This document shows positions 1 to 7,956 of a DNA stretch of 64,000 nt, piece after piece. Source of the DNA: JAGXRK01 sp963714415 (GTDB taxonomy: Bacteria; Bacteroidota; Ignavibacteria; Ignavibacteriales; Ignavibacteriaceae); NCBI GenBank assembly GCA_963714415.1, contig CAVQOL010000027.1:62001-126000 (forward strand). Reading direction: 5' to 3'. The position numbers and the translations under genes are program-made. The notes beneath the pieces are model-generated. The model made no database searches, was not told where the DNA came from, and was given only the letters and a program-made list of their open reading frames with translations. Position 1 is the stretch's first letter; each line of letters starts with the position of its first letter.

Positions 1-310
1 AGTGTAGAATGGGAATATGTAAAAAATCCTATCGAAGTAATCAGAAAACTTAAAGCAGATGGAATTAAAATCGGTGCCCTTGAATTAACTTCAGACAAGC
101 ACTCCATACTATAATTTAACCGAGAATATTTTTCCGATGTGCCTTGTCGTGGGAAATGAAATCTCAGGAGTATCTCAGGAAATTCTTGATGAGTGTGATT
201 TTTCGATTGAAATTCCACAGTATGGTATTAAGCAATCATTGAATGTTGCCGTTGCTTACGGAATTGCAATTTTTGAGTTGAGAAAGATATTTGATATCCG
301 AAATAAATAA
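1..310 (+). pseudogene. TrmH/SpoU-family RNA 2'-O-methyltransferase, C-terminal part, frameshifted
   Basis: This is the 3' end of a gene that begins outside the window. Frame 1 reads from the first base to a stop at 112-114. The next frame continues at once from about 106 with the SpoU motif 2 stretch (LVVGNEISGVSQEIL) and motif 3 (QSLNVAVAYGIAIFE), ending at the stop at 308-310. These two motifs form the knotted SAM-binding site of TrmH/SpoU enzymes, which methylate the 2'-OH of a ribose in tRNA or rRNA. The target RNA cannot be told from the fragment. One indel near 100-112 splits the frame; since both sides match the family it is probably a sequence error or a very recent mutation. The next gene starts 16 bases downstream on the same strand. 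Confidence 0.8.
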
Positions 311-325
311 AAGATATTATCAGCT

Positions 326-2511
326 GTGGGAAATAATACTGACCATAAACCAAATTTTCTTCAAATAGAATCACTCAGAACTGATTTGATTGAAAAGTCC
401 TTTAAGGTCTTTTCACATAATCTGAAAGTATTTCTATACTATGATTATTTCCAAAAAGTATTACTGCACAATAATAAAAACCTTTCTGAAGCTTTCTTAA
501 CTGAATTCATTGATGATTACATTAATGCTATCACCAGGTTTGAAGTTTGGGGTATAAATCCTGAATTTACACGAAAGATAATTTCACAGTTAAGCGATTT
601 AAAAACTCTTAGTACCACAACCGATTATTTGCAAACTATCAATACTGAAATTGAAAGAATTGAAAAGCAATTACAAAAACTAAATTCAATTCTTCAAGGA
701 AGTTCATACCCGGATAACTTAGAACAAAAGGCATTCTTTCCTCTGGTTGATAGAGAAGCCCCCGAGAATTTTTACGGAACAATTGATTCTATTACAGTTA
801 GAATAAACAAATGTGTTGAAAAAGATAAGTTTATTATTATCCCGAGTGAAAAAGAGTTAGAAAAGAAAATACTTGAGCAATGTCAGAATTCGTGGCTTCT
901 GGCTCTCAATCTATTAAAAGTATATGTAAAGAAACCTTGCGAATATCACGAAGTGATTATAAGCTTCGATAAAAAAGAAGGTATTTACGAAGGTAATTCA
1001 TTAGGAATAGCTTTAACACTTTCCTTTCTGGAGCAGTTATTAGGTTTTTATAATCCCGCTTATATTATAAAAATAAAAGAACAAAGTGCATTTACAGGCG
1101 GAGTAACAGAAACCGGAGACGGTTTTAACAACCGGTGAAGAAATAATAAAACAAAAAGTTGCTGCGATTTTCTTTTCTGAAATGAACACATTTGTAATTC
1201 CTAAAACTGAGGAGACTTACGCTTACTTTGCTTTAACTCAATTTATAAACCAATATCCCGAAAGAAACCTTAAACTAATACCTGCCGAAGATATTTATGA
1301 TGTTTTAAACAGAAGAGATTTGGTTGAGATAAAAAAAAGAAATCCTGTTGTAAGGACGGGAAAATTTATAAAGAAGAATTGGGTAAGTGCCGTTGTTACA
1401 GTTTTGTTGGCAATTATTATTCTCTTATTTATTTGTTATGGATTTTGATGATAATCCGGCAATTTTGAACTTCAGATGGAAATTTTCTGTTTGTAAAAAA
1501 TAAAAACGGTAAGGTTCTCTGGACAAAAAGAATGCTGGATATGTCTAAAGATGCAATTAGTCAACCCGAATTATTAGTGTATTCTGTAAGACTTGTATGA
1601 TATCGACTCGTGATGGCGATAAACGAAGTCTATAATTTACTAGATGAATTACTACCAGGAGAAAATAGCAATATAAGCATGATGCGAAGATTGATCTGTT
1701 ATGATAAGAAATAATATAAAATGTCTGGTCATATACATTTACAGACTCAGTTGAATCTGAAAGGGAAATCCTTAAATCATTTTATTCAATACTCTTTCTC
1801 GACACTGTTAACAATTGGAGAAAATAAAAATCTTTGTTTTGATCTGCTACAAATCTCACCCTCCTTTAGTTCTGCAATTTATAGAATAGATCTTCAAACA
1901 GGTAAAAGATTGCCGGGAACAATGTGGTGTTCGGGGCATACTGTTGAGGCAATTATTAAAGATGTAAATAATGATGATAAAAAGGATATTCTTGCAGTTG
2001 GGTTAGATAATGGATTTGAAGAACAGAGTTGTCTTTGCTTTTCAAATTGACACTTTAGACAAAAGTATAGACTGCCTCAACTGAAAGGAATTATAATATT
2101 AAAAACTTCCCGGCAGCGGAGCTAATTTCATACATAAGAATTCCAAAAACAGATTATACTAGATTTATAAAATTGCGAATCCCAGGTACTTGATCCTGGG
2201 ATTACTATTTAGATGAAACTGATGAGAAAGCTATACCGATTTATTATTAGTGTTAATTATTTGCCTAATGAAGGAAGCATTTGGCTGAAATTAGATTATA
2301 ATTTAAATGGACTATTGATATCGTCTATTAGTAATCAATTCAGAGTATTGCAGAGATTCACTTGGTCTGCACAAGGTGTATTGAACCCAACCGTATACAG
2401 ATACTGAAGAATATCAAAAATATTATTAAGAATAAAATTCATTATTGGAAGGATGGTAAGTGGGTGAAGAGAGATGAGCTTGATATGAGCAAAAAAGCTG
2501 CCGCAGAATAA
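326..2511 (+). pseudogene. Lon-like (S16) protease domain / membrane helix / FG-GAP-like repeat protein, multiply frameshifted
   Basis: The best start is GTG at 326. The first frame (326-1138) gives a helical region of about 200 residues followed by a Lon-protease-like block. EGNSLGIAL resembles the DGPSAGIA motif with the catalytic Ser. After a one-base shift near 1121 the next frame gives GEEIIKQKVAA, resembling GGLKEKLLAA with the catalytic Lys, so the Ser-Lys dyad seems kept. A transmembrane helix follows (about 1375-1440, preceded by Lys). After a shift in the T run near 1445 come Asp-rich FG-GAP/VCBS-like pieces (DGNFLFV, then KDVNNDDKKDIL at about 1960-1998). More shifts lie near 1490, 1600, 1700, 2030 and 2190. 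The last readable frame ends ...KKAAAE at 2511. No ATPase domain is visible, so this is not an ordinary Lon. The number of breaks fits a decaying gene or a low-quality contig end. Function is unknown; a membrane-tethered protease with an extracytoplasmic repeat domain is an inference. Confidence 0.55.
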
Positions 2512-2532
2512 ACCACGGTAAACATTTCCTGC

Positions 2533-3829
2533 TTAATATTTCTTTTTCTTCTTCCACAAAAACTTTAGCCACTCTTTTATTTTTTTCTCCTGACCGTTTT
2601 CTGTTGGAAGATAAAATTGTTTCCCTTTCAATTCATCGGGCAAGATAATTTTCTTCAACAAAATTATTAGGATGATCGTGTGCATACTTATATTTTTTCC
2701 CGTAACCTATATCCTTCATCAATTTTGTCGGGGCGTTTCTTAAATGAAGCGGCACAGCAAACTGTTCATTATTTCTTACTTCTGAAATTGCTTTATCAAT
2801 TCCCAGATATGCAGCATTACTTTTAGGGGATGATGCCAGATAAGTTGCACATTGAGCTAAAATTATTCTTGCTTCCGGCATTCCGATTTTATGAACTGCG
2901 CTGAAAGTTGATTCAGCAAGAACAAGTGCATTAGGTGAAGCGTTACCAATATCTTCGGATGCTAAAATTACCATTCTTCTCGCAATAAAAAGCGGATCCT
3001 CCCCGCCCTCCAGCATTCGTGCCATCCAATAAAGCGCTGCATCAGGATCGCTGCCTCTTAAACTTTTTATAAATGCACTGATTACATTATAATGCTCTTC
3101 ACCGGATTTATCATAAACAACATTTTTCTTCTGAACCACATTTTCAAGAACTTCTTTTGATATGATGATTTCATCTTTTTTAATTTCCTGAATTACAGCT
3201 GATTCCAGAATACTCAGCAGCATTCTTGCGTCTCCGCCTGACAAGTAAAGCAGAAAATCTTTATCAATTTCTTTTATAGGAACGTTTTTTAAAAACTCAT
3301 CTTTGCGTACTGCATTATCCAGAATCGATAATAAATCCTCCTGAGATAATTCTTCAAGGATATATACTCTTGCTCTTGATCGTAAAGCGGGAATTACTTC
3401 AAATGATGGATTCTCTGTTGTTGCACCAATTAATATTAGGTCACCGGATTCTACTGAATTTAACAAGGCATCCTGCTGCGCTTTATTGAAACGATGGACT
3501 TCATCGATAAATAAGATTGTTCTTCTATTCACAAATTTATTTTTCTTTGCAATTTCAATTATCTCACGAATATCTTTTACGCCTGATGAAACGGCATTGA
3601 TCTGGTAAAAATCAGCCTTTGTATGATTTGCAATTATTCTTGCAATAGTAGTTTTACCTGAACCGGGTGGTCCCCATAAAATAAATGAAGTGGGTGTATC
3701 GTTTTCAATCATCAATCTGATTGGTTTGCCTTTACCTAGCAGTTGGTTTTGCCCGAAGAAATCATTTACTGTGGCAGGTCTTGTTCTTTCGGCAAGCGGT
3801 ACGGATGGAATTTCGAAGTTCTTTTTCAT
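2533..3829 (-). CDS. rarA: Replication-associated recombination protein A (RarA/MgsA), frameshift near the C-terminus
   Basis: This is an AAA+ ATPase of the clamp-loader clade that acts at stalled replication forks. Residues 53-61 are the Walker A motif GPPGSGKTT, 105-112 the Walker B/DEVH stretch, and 135-143 the sensor 1 stretch GATTENPSF. The C-terminal half has the family's LRGSDPDAALYWMARMLEGGEDPLFIARR region (split here only for description). The uninterrupted frame stops at 2633 after 398 residues, but the family tail (DELKG...KKIKEWLKFLW) continues in another frame to a stop at 2533. Removing one base near 2640 restores a protein of about 431 residues. It converges with the broken Lon-like gene. 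Directly upstream lies the divIC/ftsB-like gene, 19 bases away. Confidence 0.92.
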
Positions 3830-3848
3830 TTTAAATCAATTTTCACAG

Positions 3849-4142
3849 CTATTCTTCAACGAATTCTATTTTTTTCTCATTTGGTCTTATCATATCATAT
3901 TTTTCTCTGGCAGTTTTTTCAATCTTAGCCGGTATCTTTTTCCTGAGTGAATCTATTTCACCCTCTAATATTCTATTTTCTTTTTCAAGTAATTCAATTT
4001 TTTCATTCAGCTCATCAACTTCACCTTTTAGTTCAACATACCTTATTACACCCTTTTCATTAAATAAAAGATACACTCCTCCGACAAGGCATAGCAAAGC
4101 AATAAACAAAAATTTTACTTTATTACTTTTTAATAATTTCAT
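3849..4142 (-). CDS. Septum formation initiator (FtsB/DivIC-like) protein
   Basis: A 97-residue protein with a short basic N-terminus, one membrane helix at about 9-26, and then a heptad-rich coiled coil at about 35-75 (ELKGEVDELNEKIELLEKEN). This size and layout is that of FtsB/DivIC, the bitopic divisome protein that pairs with FtsL and FtsQ and helps switch on septal peptidoglycan synthesis. Its ATG overlaps the TGA of ddl as ATGA (4139-4142), so the two are probably translationally coupled, and the context (cell-wall precursor enzyme, division protein) supports the call. Distinguishing FtsB from FtsL or DivIC by sequence alone is unsafe, so no symbol is given. Confidence 0.8.
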   Translation of the reverse strand: MKLLKSNKVKFLFIALLCLVGGVYLLFNEKGVIRYVELKGEVDELNEKIELLEKENRILEGEIDSLRKKIPAKIEKTAREKYDMIRPNEKKIEFVEE

Positions 4143-5137
4143 AAACTAAGATTGATAATTTTTTCTACTAACTCATCAAACGAAATTCCAACTGCTTTCG
4201 CCATTTTAGGAACAAGACTGAGTGAAGTCATTCCGGGCAGCGTATTCACTTCAAGTGTATATGGTTTATTATCGGGACTCAATCTAAAGTCCACACGTGC
4301 ATATGTTTCACATCTTAAAGCATTAAAAGCATTAACTGCTAATACTTGAAGTTGATGTGCTACATCCCCGGGTATTTCAGCAGGAACAATGTATTCACTC
4401 ATTCCAGATGTATATTTACACTCATAATCATATAAACCATGCTTGGGTTTAATTTCCAGAACAGGAAGAGGTTTATTATCAATAACTGCCACTGTCATTT
4501 CACGTCCGGGAATATATTCTTCGATTAAAACTCTATCGGAATATTCATAAGTAAGATTAATTGCAGCTTCAACTTCATTTTCGGATTTACAGATTGTTAA
4601 TCCAACTGATGAGCCCTGGTCATTTGGTTTAATTACTGCAGGAAAATTTAATTCAGTTTTTATTCTTTCAACAACATAATCAGTTTTTATATCTCCGTTT
4701 TTAACTGCAAACCATTTTGGTGTTATAACATTATGATGGTCAAATAATATTTTTGATTTTATCTTATCCATTGCAAGTGCGCTTGACAAAACTTTAGAGC
4801 CGGTGTATTTAATTTCTTTTAATTCCAAAATTGATTGAATAGTTCCGTCCTCACCCCACTTGCCGTGAAGTGCCAAAAACGCAAGATCAATTTGTTTCCA
4901 TATATCAAGATTCAATGCCTTTATATAATTTGGATTTGAAATCGGCCGGTAATTATCATTAGCAAAAAACAGATCAATATTATCAGGCTGATCATCACCA
5001 TAAGCAGGATCAATGATAACCGTTGGATATCCCAGGTTTTGTAATGCTTTATAAACTGATTTACCTGTTGATTTTGATACTTCTCTTTCAGGAGATGTTC
5101 CGCCAAGTAAAAGTGCAATGCGTGGTTTTGATTTCAT
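4139..5137 (-). CDS. ddl: D-alanine--D-alanine ligase
   Basis: ATP-grasp ligase that joins two D-Ala molecules for the peptidoglycan pentapeptide, in the cytoplasm. The 332 residues match family length. Visible motifs are the N-terminal LLGGTSPEREVS loop, LHGKWGEDGTIQ, the ATP-binding KPNDQGSSVGL with the EEYIPGREMTV strand, and the C-terminal magnesium/ATP site RVDFRL...LEVNTLPGMT. The usual His of the GGxSxEHEVS motif is Arg here, which is tolerated in some members. It is followed by the division gene with an ATGA overlap. A 165-bp AT-rich gap separates it from the aldolase gene upstream and may hold its own promoter. Confidence 0.95.
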   Translation of the reverse strand: MKSKPRIALLLGGTSPEREVSKSTGKSVYKALQNLGYPTVIIDPAYGDDQPDNIDLFFANDNYRPISNPNYIKALNLDIWKQIDLAFLALHGKWGEDGTIQSILELKEIKYTGSKVLSSALAMDKIKSKILFDHHNVITPKWFAVKNGDIKTDYVVERIKTELNFPAVIKPNDQGSSVGLTICKSENEVEAAINLTYEYSDRVLIEEYIPGREMTVAVIDNKPLPVLEIKPKHGLYDYECKYTSGMSEYIVPAEIPGDVAHQLQVLAVNAFNALRCETYARVDFRLSPDNKPYTLEVNTLPGMTSLSLVPKMAKAVGISFDELVEKIINLSL

Positions 5138-5200
5138 TCGTATTTGAATTTATTTAATGTTTAATAGTTATTCAAAACAAAGTTCCAAATATCAATTTAC

Positions 5201-5228
5201 AAATTCTAATAATTAACTATTAGAATTT
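5201..5228. repeat. AT-rich perfect inverted repeat (11-bp arms, 6-nt loop)
   Basis: The arms AAATTCTAATA (5201-5211) and TATTAGAATTT (5218-5228) are perfectly complementary, in the gap between the aldolase stop and the ddl start. It has no GC core and no following T run, so it is a poor intrinsic terminator; it could be an operator or just AT-rich chance. Nothing else is recognisable in this gap. Confidence 0.4.
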
Positions 5229-5302
5229 GAGATTTCAATATTGTGATTTATTTGTTATTTGAATTTTGTGTATTGTAATTTTTCCGTTTCGTTTATAAAA
5301 TC

Positions 5303-5959
5303 TTAATAAATATTTCTTCTATCCAGCTTTATACCATAAGTTTTTTCAGCCATTTCGAATAGCTTATTAACAACATCATCAGTAAGTTTTTCTGGTTTAC
5401 TAATTTGCTTTGCAAGAAAAATAATTTTAGCTGCATGTTCAAGTTTTTCCATTTTGTAATAAGCATCAAAAATATCTTTCCCAAAAGTTACAGCCCCGTG
5501 ATTTTGTAAAAGCATTGCCCAGGAATAATCGATATAAGGACTCATACTTTCAGGGACTTCATCAGTTGAAGGAACGGCAAATTTACATAACGGAACTTTT
5601 CCTAATGTTAAAACTACTTCGGGAAGATAATGTTCAATTAAACCTTCACCGACCAAAGCAAATGCAGTTGCATATACAGGATGACAATGAACAACGGCAT
5701 TTATCTCTTCTCGTTTTGAATATGCAAGAAGATGAATTTTATTTTCAGTTGAAATTTTTCCCTTACCATTTATAACATTTCCATTCAGATCAATCTCTAT
5801 CAAATCGTCAACAGTTATTTCACCTTTACATTTACCCGACCGTGTGATAAGAACAGAATTGTTTTCCGTTCTTACGGAAAGATTACCATCGTAAGCAGTA
5901 ACGAAGCCTTTTTCATAAACCTTATGACAAACTTCAACTAGCTTTTCTTTGAAAGACAT
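5303..5959 (-). CDS. Class II aldolase/adducin-family protein (L-fuculose-phosphate aldolase-like)
   Basis: A 218-residue member of the zinc-dependent class II aldolase/adducin family, which includes L-fuculose-1-phosphate and rhamnulose-1-phosphate aldolases, ribulose-5-phosphate 4-epimerase and methylthioribulose-1-phosphate dehydratase. The metal ligands are visible as HCH in VVHCHPVYA (about residues 92 and 94) and the His of LLQNHGAV (about 155). The catalytic Glu is likely in STENKIH (about 73). TAYDGNLSVR matches the phosphate-binding loop. Substrate cannot be fixed from sequence. Its start overlaps the 3' end of the oxidoreductase gene by 22 bases, so it is the last gene of a metF/oxidoreductase/aldolase operon. 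Confidence 0.82.
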   Translation of the reverse strand: MSFKEKLVEVCHKVYEKGFVTAYDGNLSVRTENNSVLITRSGKCKGEITVDDLIEIDLNGNVINGKGKISTENKIHLLAYSKREEINAVVHCHPVYATAFALVGEGLIEHYLPEVVLTLGKVPLCKFAVPSTDEVPESMSPYIDYSWAMLLQNHGAVTFGKDIFDAYYKMEKLEHAAKIIFLAKQISKPEKLTDDVVNKLFEMAEKTYGIKLDRRNIY

Positions 5960-6942
5960 TTTCTTTCCAACTCTTCCATTAATTTCATATTAATCAAACC
6001 ATCCTCACCAGTAATTGCAGGGGTTTCATTTTTAAGAAATGATTTATGAATTGATTTTAGCAGATACAGCTGCTTATTACCGCGTTTCCTGAATGCTTTC
6101 TTTGCCTCACCATCAATAAGAATTGTTAATTTAGGAGCAACAAGTTTTCTTCCAATCAGATTTTCAATACTCATTGCACCTTTGTGACATAAAATTTCAA
6201 TTCTGTTAAAAGATTTCTTAGAGTTATAAGAAACATTAAAAGTTCCGTAACCTTTTTTAATAAATTTCACGGTTCCAATAGCAAAATCATCTACTTCACT
6301 TTGATAGACAAGATTATCAATTACACCATCTATACTTTCAATTTCTCCTCCGAGAAATCTAAGAATATCTATCATATGAGTTCCGACATCGCGAAGAGCA
6401 CCGCCACCGCTAAGATCTTTCTTAAATCTGTAATTGCTGCTCGGCGAAAAATCAATATTGAAATTGAGTGAAATAGAAACAAGCTTTCCAAGCATTTGAT
6501 CTCTTATCAGTTCTCTGGCTTTAACAACTAAAGGATGAAAACGATGCTGATAGTTTACAGCGAGATGAACATTATTCTGTTTACAAACATTTACCATTTC
6601 TTCGGCTTGTGCTGAATCCATTGCAATTGGTTTCTCACAAAGAATGTGCTTGCCTGCTTTTGCTGCCTTCAATACTTGCTCGTAGTGATGTGCATTAACA
6701 CTAGCAACATAAACGGCATTTATATCCGACTTAAGAAATTCATCATAGCTATTAAAAGAGGACTGCGCACCAAATTTTTCTGCGATGAATTTTGCTCTGT
6801 TTAGATCTCTACTGTATAATGAAACAAGTTTTCCTCTTCTGGACATTGCTAATGCAGGAATAAAAGTATTTTCAGAAACCCGGCCGCAGCCAGCAACTCC
6901 CCATTTTATTTTTTTTGTTTTGATAGAAGCTTTATTGATCAT
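5938..6942 (-). CDS. Gfo/Idh/MocA-family NAD(P)-dependent oxidoreductase
   Basis: 334 residues with an N-terminal Rossmann fold (GVAGCGRVSENTFIPAL, about 15-31) and the family signature EKP in CEKPIAMDSAQAEEM at about 103. The C-terminal alpha/beta domain carries the GGGALRDVGTHMIDILRFL stretch, where Asp and His (DVGTH) are the usual catalytic pair of sugar and inositol dehydrogenases. These enzymes oxidise or reduce a hydroxyl of a sugar, cyclitol or nucleotide sugar; the substrate here is unknown. The start codon overlaps the metF stop as ATGA and the end overlaps the aldolase start by 22 bases, so the three are surely co-transcribed. Confidence 0.88.
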   Translation of the reverse strand: MINKASIKTKKIKWGVAGCGRVSENTFIPALAMSRRGKLVSLYSRDLNRAKFIAEKFGAQSSFNSYDEFLKSDINAVYVASVNAHHYEQVLKAAKAGKHILCEKPIAMDSAQAEEMVNVCKQNNVHLAVNYQHRFHPLVVKARELIRDQMLGKLVSISLNFNIDFSPSSNYRFKKDLSGGGALRDVGTHMIDILRFLGGEIESIDGVIDNLVYQSEVDDFAIGTVKFIKKGYGTFNVSYNSKKSFNRIEILCHKGAMSIENLIGRKLVAPKLTILIDGEAKKAFRKRGNKQLYLLKSIHKSFLKNETPAITGEDGLINMKLMEELERKCLSKKS

Positions 6943-7892
6943 TTTATTTTTAATCTTTCCATTAGCTTAATCGTGGGTTTGGAATTCTGCATAATATAAA
7001 AATGAACTCCTGGAACATTTTTACTAAGAAGTTCTTCAACTTGCTTTGCTGCCCATTCAACTCCAATATCAAGAACATGTTCTGGTTTTGCATTCATTAT
7101 TTCATCAGACAATTCTTCAGGAATAGAAACATAAAAATTCTTTGGTATTGAATGAAGCTGAACCTTGGAAGTCACAATTTTTAGTCCCGGGATAATCGGT
7201 ACAGTAATACCTATTTGTTTACACATTTCAACATAATCAAAATAATATTTATTATCATAAAACATTTGAGTAACAACATATTCAGCACCCACATCGGTCT
7301 TTTGTTTTACATATTTAATATCTGTTTTTAAGTTAGGTGATTCGAAATGTTTTTCAGGATATCCGCTTACACCAACACAAAAATTCGTTGGCTTTGCATC
7401 AAGAAGATTTTCTTCAAGGAATTTTCCTTTATTCATGTCAACCATCTGCTTAACCAGATCAGATGCATAAAGATTAACACTTTTACCAACTGGAATAGGC
7501 TTTTTGTATCCACTGTCATCGCCCTGAATTGCAAGAACATTTTGAATTCCAAGATAATTTAATTCAATAAGGAAATCTTCTGTTTCTTCTCTTGTAAAGC
7601 CCTTTGTCAGAACGTGTGGAACAGCATCAATATTGTATTTATGCTGAATTAGTGCACAGATACCCAAAGTTCCGGGTCTCTTCCTCTTAACAATCTTCTT
7701 AATTCCCTGCGGAGTTTCGTCGTAATAAACTTCTGCAGCGTGACTTGTAATATCTATAAACGGAGGTCTGTATTTTACAATATCTTCAAGAACCGCAAGT
7801 AAACTGTTTATATCGCCACCGCGTTTGGGAGGAATAATTTCGAAACTTATAAGAGGTTCTTTTGCTTGCTCAAGATGTTCAATTACTTTCAT
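6939..7892 (-). CDS. metF: Methylenetetrahydrofolate reductase
   Basis: A 317-residue FAD-dependent enzyme that reduces 5,10-methylene-THF to 5-methyl-THF, the methyl donor for methionine synthesis. Seen are SFEIIPPKRGGDINSL (the FEFFPPK-like first strand), DITSHAAEVYYDETPQG, LGIQNVLAIQGDDSG (the L-x-GD FAD/folate motif), and FCVGVSGYPEKH followed by QKTDVGAEYVVTQMFYD, all in the family order. It is the first gene of the three-gene operon with the oxidoreductase and aldolase. The upstream gap to the penicillin acylase is only 64 bases. No SAM or other methionine riboswitch is recognisable there. Confidence 0.93.
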   Translation of the reverse strand: MKVIEHLEQAKEPLISFEIIPPKRGGDINSLLAVLEDIVKYRPPFIDITSHAAEVYYDETPQGIKKIVKRKRPGTLGICALIQHKYNIDAVPHVLTKGFTREETEDFLIELNYLGIQNVLAIQGDDSGYKKPIPVGKSVNLYASDLVKQMVDMNKGKFLEENLLDAKPTNFCVGVSGYPEKHFESPNLKTDIKYVKQKTDVGAEYVVTQMFYDNKYYFDYVEMCKQIGITVPIIPGLKIVTSKVQLHSIPKNFYVSIPEELSDEIMNAKPEHVLDIGVEWAAKQVEELLSKNVPGVHFYIMQNSKPTIKLMERLKIK

Positions 7893-7956
7893 TTTTTCTT
7901 ATTAGTGTTTATGAATATATATCAATATCTGGTTGTAAACATATAACAATCATTCA

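Noticed and set aside
5138..5302. AT-rich palindrome as a terminator of the aldolase operon.
   Set aside because: No GC core and no T run; kept only as a low-confidence repeat.
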